Shown here piece by piece: positions 1-9,395 of a DNA stretch of 40,811 nucleotides. The position numbers were made by a program, and so were the translations under genes. How positions within the stretch are numbered: position 1 is the first letter of the stretch; each line of letters opens with the position of its first letter. The DNA is from an uncultured Verrucomicrobiota bacterium. Lineage in GTDB: Bacteria > Verrucomicrobiota > Verrucomicrobiia > Opitutales > Intestinicryptomonadaceae. The notes under the pieces are model-generated. The model was not told the origin of the DNA. It worked only from the letters and a program-made list of their open reading frames with translations, and did not search any database. The stretch is from contig CASFDK010000010.1 of the NCBI GenBank assembly GCA_949293415.1, forward strand, positions 1 through 40,811. The letters are read 5' to 3'.

Positions 1-534
1 CAAAACATTCGGTTAGCTGGGTTTCGGAACAAAGCGAGTTTGCCACACTAAGCATTGGAATCAAGGCAAAACCGTAAAAGAAACGCGATCAAGCTCCGCG
101 AAAGTTTGCCACACTAAGCATTGGAATCAAGGCAAAACATCAATATGCTCGCTCGTATCATGCGCGTTAGTTTGCCACACTAAGCATTGGAATCAAGGCA
201 AAACATCAATATGCTCGCTCGTATCATGCGCGTTAGTTTGCCACACTAAGCATTGGAATCAAGGCAAAACTGGATTCTGCCACAATGACAACATTTCGGG
301 AGTTTGCCACACTAAGCATTGGAATCAAGGCAAAACTTAACAGATATGTTCTCGGTGTACGGTAAAAGTTTGCCACACTAAGCATTGGAATCAAGGCAAA
401 ACATTGTCGAACGCGCAATAATCACCGATTGTAGTTTGCCACACTAAGCATTGGAATCAAGGCAAAACTGTGCCGTCGATTTTGTCCTCCGAAAAAGAAG
501 TTTGCCACACTAAGCATTGGAATCAAGGCAAAAC
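1..534. CRISPR. CRISPR array, partial, type II-like
   Basis: Eight complete identical 36-nt repeats start at 37, 103, 169, 235, 301, 367, 433 and 499. The last 6 nt of a ninth lie at 1-6, so the array continues to the left of the window. Period is exactly 66 nt and all eight visible spacers are 30 nt. On the minus strand the repeat begins GTTTTGCC and ends GGCAAACT, giving partly complementary ends. A 36-nt repeat with 30-nt spacers is typical of type II systems (family knowledge), and the G...T ends resemble type II-C. Spacers at 139-168 and 205-234 are identical. There is no cas gene, and I see no convincing tracrRNA anti-repeat between 535 and 782. Orientation and leader side are not determined; minus-strand transcription is a guess from the repeat ends. 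Confidence 0.97.
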
Positions 535-713
535 GCCGCGAACAGGTTGGAGCGTATGTCTTCAATCTGCGACATTCTTGGGAGGTACTCCTTCTCGGCG
601 GCAACTTGAATAGCTACGGGGTTGGGGACTTGCAGGTTGCCGACGGGTTTGAAGATTATTGCATCGAGCGTTTCGGCGAAACGACATACAAGGACGGATA
701 CGGGAATTCCGCG
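510..713 (-). pseudogene. possible gene remnant between the CRISPR array and argH
   Basis: The 248 bp between the last repeat and argH are not AT-rich and look coding rather than leader-like. The minus-strand frame from 713 is open, has codon choice like the neighbouring genes, reads through FKPVGNLQVPNPVAIQVAAE and LPRMSQIEDIRSNLF, and ends at a TAG inside the last CRISPR repeat (510-512). It has no ATG and its upstream in-frame stop is at 714-716, so it would be an internal or C-terminal fragment. A plus-strand frame ending at 747-749 (with YGVGDLQVADGFEDY) is also open and cannot be excluded. I do not recognise either product. One of the two is probably a shadow of the other. Confidence 0.25.
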
Positions 714-782
714 TTAAACATCCTTTGCCGCCGAGCTTTTTTGTTGTAATGGGGCGCGGGTTGTGTTGTACTTTTCGTCGAT

Positions 783-3216
<2,434 letters not shown>

Positions 3217-3218
3217 AT

Positions 3219-3247
3219 TTGACAATCGCAGAGCGGACTACTACCGT
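3219..3247 (+). promoter_or_regulatory. candidate sigma-70 promoter of the pseudopilin operon
   Basis: TTGACA at 3219-3224 and TACCGT at 3242-3247 are separated by 17 bp, right after the obgE stop. Transcription would begin near 3254, only a few bases before the ATG at 3258, giving an almost leaderless message. The call rests on sequence match only. Confidence 0.4.
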
Positions 3248-3257
3248 ATTCGCACAG

Positions 3258-3941
3258 ATGAATATTTACGGCTTTACCCCCCAACCCATCCCCCGAAAAA
3301 TCGACGCCGCAAAGAAGGCGTTCACGCTTGTCGAAATCCTGATTGTCATCGGGATTATCGCGTTGCTTATGGGGTTGACAACCCAAATGCTCGGTACGGT
3401 CAGCGCATCGCAGGGGCGCGCCCGCGCCAAGTCAGAGCTTGCAATTATCGCTTCGGGGCTCGAGGCGTTCGCGGGCAAGTACGGCGGCTATCCGCGCCTG
3501 AGCTGTGCGGGCGACGAAAAGAACGCCGCGGGCAACATCTACAAATGTCTTGTCGGCAAGATGATTTTGCGCCTTGATGACGGGCAGGTTGTGATGGCGG
3601 ATGTCGGCACGAACCGCAAGCCGCTTCTCGACGCGTCCAAGCTCCGCATATGCGACCCCGCCGACCCCGTGTTGACCGATGTAGACCCCGAAAAGAACGG
3701 CGTGTATTTCGGCGATCCTTGGAACGAGCCCTATCTTTATTTCTTCGATACGACTTCGTACGTCACGAACGAGGAAAACACAACGTGGCGTTCGCCGAGC
3801 TTCATCCTGCTTTCGAAGGGCGCGGACGCGAAGGCAAAGGAAGTCCGCTCGATGTACACCACGGGCATCATTCCCGACGACGAGGAATACAGACTTCCCG
3901 AAGAGAACATCGACAATATCCTCTTCGGTCGCGACGACTAA
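3258..3941 (+). CDS. type II secretion/type IV pilus-like major pseudopilin, GspG-like
   Basis: 227-residue prepilin-type protein. It has a class III signal: a charged leader of about 21 residues ending in KKA, then FTLVEILIVIGIIALLMG as the hydrophobic helix that anchors and assembles pilins. The +5 glutamate needed for assembly is present. The residue before the cleavage site is Ala rather than the usual Gly. The C-terminal half contains GDPWNEPYLYFF, close to the DPWGNPY-type motif of GspG major pseudopilins. The frame extends back to 3186 inside obgE, but 3258 is the last ATG before the leader. This is the first of five consecutive prepilin genes. No secretin, ATPase, inner-membrane platform protein or prepilin peptidase is in the window, so the machine they serve is unknown. 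Confidence 0.85.
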   Translation: MNIYGFTPQPIPRKIDAAKKAFTLVEILIVIGIIALLMGLTTQMLGTVSASQGRARAKSELAIIASGLEAFAGKYGGYPRLSCAGDEKNAAGNIYKCLVGKMILRLDDGQVVMADVGTNRKPLLDASKLRICDPADPVLTDVDPEKNGVYFGDPWNEPYLYFFDTTSYVTNEENTTWRSPSFILLSKGADAKAKEVRSMYTTGIIPDDEEYRLPEENIDNILFGRDD

Positions 3942-4018
3942 CCTTTGCGGCGCGACGCAAACCTCCAGAATATTTTTTTCGAAAACTTCGGTATAAAATT
4001 TAAAGAAAAGGACAGAAA

Positions 4019-4642
4019 ATGAAAAACGGTAAAAAAGCCTTCACGCTTGTCGAATTGTTGATTGTAATCGCCATTATCGGCGTATTGGTCGGTATGCTTA
4101 CCCCGATGATTTCGGGAGCGCAGAAAAGGGCGTTGGCGACTACATCCAAAACCCTCTTCACGAATATGGCAAGCGCCCTCGAACGCTATCAGGGCGAATA
4201 CGGTTATTACCCCGCGTTCCTGACTTCGCGCGACAGGACAAATCTCGCCAACGAAAACTTCTCCGAAGGTATGATTAAAGCCCTCACAGGCAAGACCGCC
4301 GAAGGCGGCAAGCTTTCTCAGAGCGACCGCAGGGAATACAACCGCCGCGCCCGCAACTTCATCGACATCAAGTCGTCCGACATCGTAAAGAAGGACGGCA
4401 AGTGGATGCTCGTCGACAGTTTCGGCAACCCCAACATCTATGTTTGCGTCGACGCCGACAACGACGGCTTCATCAAGAGCGGCTTCCCGACAATCGCCGA
4501 CGGTTTCACGACCACGGCAATCAAGGAAATCGTCCCCAATCCGTCGGCGGGCATACGCGCAAAGGTGATTGTCTTCACCCTCAAGAAAGACTCCAAGCGC
4601 GCAACCGCCGACTTCAGCTCCGAAGATATCTTCACTTGGTAA
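4019..4642 (+). CDS. pseudopilin, GspG-like
   Basis: 207-residue prepilin-type protein starting MKNGKKA followed by FTLVELLIVIAIIGVLVGML, so the predicted leader is only seven residues with Ala at the cleavage position. The N-terminal helix continues through ISGAQKRALATTSKTLFTNMASALERYQGEYGYYP, the amphipathic spine and GEYGYYP turn seen in GspG-type subunits. A later SFGNPNIYVCVDADNDG segment resembles the GspG calcium-loop region. AAAGGA at 4006-4011 gives a reasonable ribosome binding site for this ATG. It lies 77 bp after the previous gene. It is a paralogue of the first gene, so the cassette has two G-type subunits, which may be alternative major subunits or a major and minor pair. Confidence 0.85.
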   Translation: MKNGKKAFTLVELLIVIAIIGVLVGMLTPMISGAQKRALATTSKTLFTNMASALERYQGEYGYYPAFLTSRDRTNLANENFSEGMIKALTGKTAEGGKLSQSDRREYNRRARNFIDIKSSDIVKKDGKWMLVDSFGNPNIYVCVDADNDGFIKSGFPTIADGFTTTAIKEIVPNPSAGIRAKVIVFTLKKDSKRATADFSSEDIFTW

Positions 4643-4663
4643 TTCTCCAAACCCGTTCAGATT

Positions 4664-5371
4664 ATGCGTTCCCACAGAACAGGATTTACGCTCATCGAAA
4701 TGCTCGTGGTCATCGCGATTATTTCGGTGCTTTCGATGGGCATATCTATGCTGAATATGAAAGACTCGTCGCAGGCGGCGTATTCTGCACAGCAGTCTCT
4801 CATAACCGCCTTCTACGAAGCGCGCGTGGCGGCTTTGCAAAAACAGACGGATGTCCGCGTGATTATATATAGGGGGCCCGACCGCCCGCGCAGGCTCAGG
4901 CAGGTGGGCGTAATCTACCGCTCGAAAGGGCGCGAGGATATGGAGCTCGGTTGGGTTGCGCTCAACGACGGCTTCATTATGCCTCAGAACGTTTTCTTCG
5001 TTCCTCCCGAAGCCGATTTCGACAAGTTCGTGAAGGCTGGCAAAGACGTGGAATCGGGCGAAATCTTCAAGAGCACGTTCAACAACGGCTACACGGGTGC
5101 GTACGAAGTCGTAAACATCGGCACGTTTCCGAGCCGCCAGCCCGAATCGCTCACCGAAGGCAGCGGAGACTGGTACTCGTACAAATTCTCGGGCGACGGA
5201 CTTTCGCTCAACCCCGGTGCGCACGTAATGCTTGCTATGGGTAGAATGGACGCGGACGGCACATACATTATAGACAATCCGTACTCGCAGGTCGGTTTCG
5301 TAATCCGTCTGCTCGGGCACACGATTCCGTTCTCGGGCTACGACGAAATGGAGGAGACAATTTCGAAATAA
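4664..5371 (+). CDS. pseudopilin, GspH-like
   Basis: 235-residue prepilin-type protein. The leader MRSHRTG is followed by FTLIEMLVVIAIISVLSMGI. This is the only one of the five with the canonical Gly before the cleavage site. The region after the helix (SQAAYSAQQSLITAFYEARVAALQKQTDVRVIIYRG) follows the GspH/FimT pattern of a helix leading into a beta-rich minor-pseudopilin head. Length and position resemble protein D of the Verru_Chthon cassettes, but this is inference without a profile search. It starts 21 bp after the preceding stop and is probably in the same transcript. No cysteine pairs or adhesin-like repeats are visible. Confidence 0.8.
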   Translation: MRSHRTGFTLIEMLVVIAIISVLSMGISMLNMKDSSQAAYSAQQSLITAFYEARVAALQKQTDVRVIIYRGPDRPRRLRQVGVIYRSKGREDMELGWVALNDGFIMPQNVFFVPPEADFDKFVKAGKDVESGEIFKSTFNNGYTGAYEVVNIGTFPSRQPESLTEGSGDWYSYKFSGDGLSLNPGAHVMLAMGRMDADGTYIIDNPYSQVGFVIRLLGHTIPFSGYDEMEETISK

Positions 5372-5380
5372 TTTTCGGTT

Positions 5381-6010
5381 ATGAAAAAATCATTTCTCAA
5401 CGCAAAAAAGAAGGCGTTCACGCTTGTCGAAGTTATGCTTGCCGTGGGTGTTATTGCGGTTTCGATAACCTCGATGATAGGTCTTTTGGGCGCGATCACC
5501 GCAAACATCACGCAAATCAGACACCAGCAAAAGGCGGCAAGCTGCGTAACGCAGATGGAAACGGTTCTGCGCACAAAGCGTTTCGACGACGTTTTCAGAT
5601 GGGTTTCCAATCCTTCGCAACCCTATGTGGTCTATTTTTGGGACGAATACCAGAATCCCGACGACCCCGACAACACAAGCCTTGTTCCCCGCTGCTCCGA
5701 GGACGAAGGTGCGGTGCCCAATATGCCGCCGTCAACCGACACGCTTCAGAATATCGACGGCGACATATACAGGGTGAATCTTTCGGTCTACCAAAACGGT
5801 CTCAAGGGCGAAAAGGTAAGACTGGGCGACGAAACTGAATACGGCGGCGGCTCGGTCGGCGGCGACCCGTCTTCGTACGCGCTTTCGTATCTGCCCCTTA
5901 CAATCGAAGTCTTCGCCGAACCACGACAGGACATCACAAAAGGGATGGGCGACGCAAAGGTAAACGAGGAACGCAGAATATTCCAAGGCGTAATCACTAA
6001 ATTGCGATAA
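5381..6010 (+). CDS. pseudopilin, GspI-like
   Basis: 209-residue prepilin-type protein with a 13-residue leader MKKSFLNAKKKA and then FTLVEVMLAVGVIAVSITSMIGLLG. The helix is followed by a long polar segment (ITQIRHQQKAASCVTQMETVLRTKRFDDVF) and a short beta-rich head, as in GspI/PilV minor subunits. It resembles protein B of the Verru_Chthon cassettes in size and place (inference). It begins nine bases after the previous stop and ends two bases before the next ATG, so the genes are tightly coupled. Minor pseudopilins of the I, J and K type form the initiating tip complex of a pseudopilus in known systems, which suggests a tip role here. Confidence 0.8.
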   Translation: MKKSFLNAKKKAFTLVEVMLAVGVIAVSITSMIGLLGAITANITQIRHQQKAASCVTQMETVLRTKRFDDVFRWVSNPSQPYVVYFWDEYQNPDDPDNTSLVPRCSEDEGAVPNMPPSTDTLQNIDGDIYRVNLSVYQNGLKGEKVRLGDETEYGGGSVGGDPSSYALSYLPLTIEVFAEPRQDITKGMGDAKVNEERRIFQGVITKLR

Positions 6011-6011
6011 A

Positions 6012-7121
6012 ATGAAAAACATCAAAAAAGCTTTTACCCTCGTCGAAATTATGGCGGCAAGCGCCATAATGACGATAATTGTTCTGGCGGTTCTGAGCGT
6101 AACAACGAACATTCTCAACACTTGGAACAGAGCCAGCGGCGAGTTAAAGAACAACTTCGACGGCACTGTGGTCGGGAAAATCCTCCAAGACGACTTCGAA
6201 AGCATAATGATAAAAAAAGACGGCAGGGCGTGGTTTCAAATAGACTACCCCGACTCGGTCAGCGTGCTTACGGGTACGAACTATCTCGACACAACTCCTC
6301 TCAAACCGCCGGAAATTATGTTCTACTCGTCCACGACGCTCCGTCCGCGGTACACGCGCGAACAGATTTCGGCGGCCAATCAGGAGGACACCGAACGCGC
6401 AAAGCAGGCAATTCCAATCCCCGGAAGCGTGTGCGCAATCAAATATCAGCTCGCGGTAAAAAGCCCGTTTATGGCGGCTTCGTCCGACTCGAGCGGCAAC
6501 GAAACCCAGTACAACGCATTCTTCGGGCTTTACCGTACGGTAATCGACCCGCGTTCGACCGTTCTCGAAGCGATGGGCGACACTGTTCAGGGGTACGCGT
6601 CCGACCCGAACTCTGAGGCTTTCAAATACGCGCTTTCGAGCAATCTCTGGCAGAAATCCTGCTCGATTATCGACGAGCAGGGAATAGAACAACCCGGTCA
6701 GGATTTGCGCGGTTGGGCGTTGGCTCCCGAAAACCTGCTCGTTATGAACGTCGTTGACTTCCGCGTGACTTTGGGCGTTTTCTACAAAAACCCGAACGGC
6801 GGCATCAACGAACCCGAATACAAGGTTGCGTTCATCCCCCCGGGGACGCCCGTAACAATCGGACCGAGAATTTTGGCATCGAACGCGTACGGCATAGGTT
6901 CGGGGGGCGGCAAGTATCCCGTGGAATCATCGCTCGTCGAAAACGGGTTTTTGGCGTTCGCCGACTTCTCGATTACTTTTATTTCCGACACGGGCGCAAA
7001 GGAAATGCGCAATCTGATTAAAACGGGAAATCTGACTCTCGAAGAGTACAAGCGTCTCGTTACCCAGTACGGAAACACAGTAACAAAGCGCGTGCAATTT
7101 ATGGCGGAGCCGCTGTTATGA
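6012..7121 (+). CDS. pseudopilin, GspJ-like, long
   Basis: 369-residue prepilin-type protein: MKNIKKA leader, then FTLVEIMAASAIMTIIVLAVLSV. GspJ proteins are usually near 200 residues, so the head here is about twice the normal size. It fits the length of protein C of the Verru_Chthon cassettes (inference). Visible features are a J-like spine (TNILNTWNRASGELKNNFDG), a segment on an FYSSTTLRPRYTREQ core, and a C-terminal region rich in Asn, Gly and Pro. The gene starts two bases after its upstream neighbour. Its stop overlaps the next start by four bases (ATGA), a strong sign of translational coupling. A K-type subunit is not evident, and this enlarged J-like protein may take over part of its role. 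Confidence 0.8.
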   Translation: MKNIKKAFTLVEIMAASAIMTIIVLAVLSVTTNILNTWNRASGELKNNFDGTVVGKILQDDFESIMIKKDGRAWFQIDYPDSVSVLTGTNYLDTTPLKPPEIMFYSSTTLRPRYTREQISAANQEDTERAKQAIPIPGSVCAIKYQLAVKSPFMAASSDSSGNETQYNAFFGLYRTVIDPRSTVLEAMGDTVQGYASDPNSEAFKYALSSNLWQKSCSIIDEQGIEQPGQDLRGWALAPENLLVMNVVDFRVTLGVFYKNPNGGINEPEYKVAFIPPGTPVTIGPRILASNAYGIGSGGGKYPVESSLVENGFLAFADFSITFISDTGAKEMRNLIKTGNLTLEEYKRLVTQYGNTVTKRVQFMAEPLL

Positions 7122-7711
7122 GCCTGAACAACGAACAGATTGAATCGGTGAGGCAATGGGTTGCCGAGGGCGCGGACGTCGGCGAAGTGCAGACACGCAT
7201 CAAGAGCCGATTCGGCATCTCGATGACCTATATGGACGTGCGCTTTCTCATTGACGACATCGGAGCGGAGATTGTCTCGAAGCCCGAAAAGCCCGAGCCG
7301 GAAGTTCCGCAGGATCTTTCCGCGCAGCCGTCTTCGGCGTATCCCGAAGAGGCGGCGTACGGAGAACCGGCGCAGTCCTATCCCGATGCGCAGAGTGGCT
7401 ATGACGCCCCCGAAACGGAGGCGTATTCCGACGGGCAGGGTGGCTATCCGTCTTCCGATGGCGGTTATCCAGAAGCCGACGTTCCCGAAGCTTCGCAGGC
7501 GGGCGGCGACATCAGCGTTTCGGTAAGTCCGATACAGCGTCCCGACTGCATTGTTTCGGGCGATGTCGTGTTCTCCGACGGCACGAAGGCAGAATGGCGC
7601 ATAGACCGAATGGGGCAGTTGGGCTTGATTCCCGAGGCGGGAAAAACTCCGCCGCAAAGCGATATGTACCCGTTCCAGCGCAAACTGCAGGAATTGCTGA
7701 GCAGAATGTAG
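7118..7711 (+). CDS. unknown protein with N-terminal helical and C-terminal beta domains, coupled to pseudopilins
   Basis: I do not recognise a named family. The 197-residue product has no signal peptide or membrane segment. Residues 1-50 (IESVRQWVAEGADVGEVQTRIKSRFGISMTYMDVRFLIDDIG) look like a helix-turn-helix-like or small helical module. Residues 60-130 are a low-complexity linker rich in Pro, Glu, Tyr, Ser and Gly with repeated YP/GGYP units. Residues 140-180 (CIVSGDVVFSDGTKAEWRIDRMGQLGLIP) look like a small beta domain. The start codon overlaps the stop of the GspJ-like gene, so it is almost certainly the last gene of the pseudopilin operon. A cytoplasmic adaptor or regulator of that system is plausible but unproven. 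Confidence 0.75.
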   Translation: MSLNNEQIESVRQWVAEGADVGEVQTRIKSRFGISMTYMDVRFLIDDIGAEIVSKPEKPEPEVPQDLSAQPSSAYPEEAAYGEPAQSYPDAQSGYDAPETEAYSDGQGGYPSSDGGYPEADVPEASQAGGDISVSVSPIQRPDCIVSGDVVFSDGTKAEWRIDRMGQLGLIPEAGKTPPQSDMYPFQRKLQELLSRM

Positions 7712-7730
7712 TTTCCGCCCGTTTCCGTCC

Positions 7731-8327
7731 ATGCAAAAGAACGATTCCGCCGACACAATCCCGCCCTGTAAGGGGCGGGTTTTATTGCATTCGTGTTGCG
7801 CGCCCTGTTCGGCGGCGGTGATAGAAAATTTGCTTCAAAACGGAATCGATTTTTCGGTTTACTACTACAATCCGAACATCGTCCCGAGGGAGGAATACGA
7901 ACTGCGCAAATCGGAAAACAAAAAGTTTGCCGAGCGTTTCGGGGTGGAATTTATCGACGGCGACTGGGACAACGAAAATTGGCTTTCGGTTTGCGGCTCG
8001 ATGATGGATTTGCCCGAGCGCGGGGCGCGTTGTCTCGAGTGTTTCAAAATGCGGTTGTTGCAAACGGCAAAATTTGCCCGCGACAACGGCTATGCCGTCT
8101 TTACAACAACTCTTGCCGCCTCGCGATGGAAGAGTGTGGAACAGTTGAACGAGGCGGGAAAGTTCGCCGAATCGGCGGTCGGCGGCGTAAAATTTTGGGC
8201 GCGGAACTGGCGCAAAGGCGGTTTAACCGAACGTCGCGCCCAGCTCCTGCGCCAATACAATTTCTACAACCAAACCTATTGCGGCTGCAAGCAGGCAGGT
8301 GCCTGCACGCAAAGGCGAAGCCCTTGA
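7731..8327 (+). CDS. queH: epoxyqueuosine reductase QueH
   Basis: QueH (DUF208) reduces epoxyqueuosine to queuosine in tRNA and replaces the unrelated B12-dependent QueG. The 198-residue protein shows LLHSCCAPCSAAVIE near residue 20 with adjacent cysteines, CLECFKMRL, the TTTLAASRWKS segment, and a C-terminal YCGC. These are the cysteine pairs expected for the Fe-S cluster and redox disulfide. The ATG at 7731 gives a 17-residue lead-in to the conserved core, but codons 10-18 form a terminator-like hairpin (7760-7786), so a later non-ATG start cannot be excluded. The final residues after YCGC (AGACTQRRSP) are encoded by a composite hairpin repeat. No other queuosine gene is nearby. Confidence 0.92.
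   Translation: MQKNDSADTIPPCKGRVLLHSCCAPCSAAVIENLLQNGIDFSVYYYNPNIVPREEYELRKSENKKFAERFGVEFIDGDWDNENWLSVCGSMMDLPERGARCLECFKMRLLQTAKFARDNGYAVFTTTLAASRWKSVEQLNEAGKFAESAVGGVKFWARNWRKGGLTERRAQLLRQYNFYNQTYCGCKQAGACTQRRSP
7760..7786 (+). terminator. terminator-like hairpin inside the 5' end of queH
   Basis: Perfect 7-bp GC stem CCCGCCC (7760-7766) and GGGCGGG (7773-7779) with a 6-nt loop, followed by TTTTATT. It has the form of an intrinsic terminator for the upstream pseudopilin operon but lies within queH codons 10-18. It may end the operon, attenuate queH, or be coincidental coding sequence. Confidence 0.4.
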
Positions 8328-8433
8328 CGCCCGAACTTCGTTCGGGAGTTGTGATGCTGCGCGGCAACTATAGTTGCCGCTTTTGTTTATAAGCTCGCAT
8401 TGCCTGCGGCAATGGCTTTGTTATTTCGAACTT
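8291..8433 (-). repeat. composite hairpin repeat, copy A
   Basis: Read on the minus strand it contains, in order: a TTCGAAATAACAAAG lead; hairpin I CATTGCC/GGCAATG (8398-8414); a perfect 20-bp palindrome centred on ACTATAGT (8361-8380); hairpin III CCCGAAC/GTTCGGG (8330-8346); a GGGCTTCGCC spacer hairpin; and hairpin IV GCAGGCA/TGCCTGC (8291-8306). The same order occurs in copies C and D, and copy B shares part of it. It lies between convergent queH and the amidotransferase gene. Its right-hand part is noncoding, and its hairpin IV end lies within the queH reading frame. Confidence 0.85.
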
Positions 8434-8485
8434 AATTTGTGTTTTTCCGAAACCTGTTAATTATACTTGTTAGATGGATCAAGAC

Positions 8486-9211
8486 TCAAAACCGTATTAT
8501 TGCCTTTGCAATTTTTGCGCTGTCGGTCGGCTTGCCTTTTGCGTTTTCCCTTGCGATTTGCACGGGTTGCGGGAATTCGTTTTTGAAGTACGAAAAAAGC
8601 ATATCGGAATATTCGCGGGTAAATTCCGGATGTCCCTGAAAACACAAAATACTTCCGCCAATCCGATACGATTCGTTCGGACAAAATTCGCTTCCCGAAA
8701 GGCGTTCGGCATTCGGCGGCAAATTTATAACTTGATCGTGGTGGTTGTAGTCGAGCCAAAAACCTCCGTCGGGAAAATACGCCTTCAGAAAATCGGACTT
8801 CAACGGCGAAAACCTGATTCCCTCTCCCCATCCCGTCTCCGCTCGGGCGACCCGCCCGCCGAGCGCGTCGGCAACAAGCTGGTGTCCGAAACATATGCCG
8901 ACAACTTTCGCCCCGCAACCGCATGCGGCGCGGACAAAATCTTTTAACGCTGAAATCCACGCGTCGGAATCGTACGCGCTCGAAAGGCTGCCCGTGATTA
9001 CATATTTTTCGCCCGCCCGCACAGCGGGCAGTTTGTCGGTCCGAGCGTCGAAAATTTCGATATCGGCGGACTTCGCACCCGCGCCGACAAGGAGGTTTTC
9101 GAACAGCCGCCAATACTCGGGAGTCGCGAGCCCGAAAGCCTTGCGCGCATCGAGAAAATCCTCGCAGGAAAGAATTTTAATTTTCACAAAACACGCCATC
9201 TTGTACGCCAA
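8486..9211 (-). CDS. class I glutamine amidotransferase, GMP-synthase-like
   Basis: 241-residue stand-alone GATase1 domain that would release ammonia from glutamine for transfer to an unknown acceptor, or hydrolyse a gamma-glutamyl compound. The nucleophile elbow GICFGHQ places the catalytic Cys at 107, and FQGHPEF supplies His194 and Glu196, so the triad is complete. The oxyanion strand GSLSSAYD (around 74-81) is also typical. Similar free-standing proteins in other bacteria are annotated as GMP synthase-like, with poorly known substrates. Two in-frame ATGs (9211 and 9199) are possible and no ribosome binding site separates them. The gene is convergent with queH and divergent from the radical SAM gene, so it is probably monocistronic. 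It is not guaA, as it has no synthetase domain. Confidence 0.85.
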   Translation of the reverse strand: MAYKMACFVKIKILSCEDFLDARKAFGLATPEYWRLFENLLVGAGAKSADIEIFDARTDKLPAVRAGEKYVITGSLSSAYDSDAWISALKDFVRAACGCGAKVVGICFGHQLVADALGGRVARAETGWGEGIRFSPLKSDFLKAYFPDGGFWLDYNHHDQVINLPPNAERLSGSEFCPNESYRIGGSILCFQGHPEFTREYSDMLFSYFKNEFPQPVQIARENAKGKPTDSAKIAKAIIRF

Positions 9212-9272
9212 AGGGAAAAATCAAGCATATTCGGACGTGCAAAATCCGAAAAAAACACAAATAACAAAATGC

Positions 9273-9299
9273 CGCCGCGAAATCCCGCGGCGGTTTTTC
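9273..9299 (+). terminator. strong terminator-like hairpin in a divergent intergenic region
   Basis: Perfect 8-bp stem CCGCCGCG (9273-9280) and CGCGGCGG (9287-9294), 6-nt loop, then TTTTT. It points toward the radical SAM gene although no plus-strand gene ends upstream. It could therefore be a leader attenuator of that gene, or an insulator. The 184-bp gap holds no other feature I recognise. Confidence 0.5.
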
Positions 9300-9395
9300 G
9301 TGGGTTGGTTGCTCGGAAAATGTTCGGGTTTCCCCAGCTTTGCGGGTTTTGATTTTCCGCTTTAGTCCTTGATTTTTCGGGAGACTGTTGCGATT

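Noticed and set aside
233..604. Short ORFs repeating the peptide FALIPMLSVAN
   Set aside because: They are translations of the CRISPR repeats.
535..782. tracrRNA or CRISPR leader
   Set aside because: No stretch complementary to the repeat and no AT-rich leader character could be found.
3938..5320. 460-residue minus-strand ORF opposite the pseudopilin genes
   Set aside because: Composition is that of an antisense shadow (Arg, His, Val-rich) and the plus strand encodes clear prepilins.
7712..7800. preQ1 riboswitch upstream of queH
   Set aside because: The 19-base gap is too short and shows no preQ1 aptamer pattern; only the terminator-like hairpin is present.
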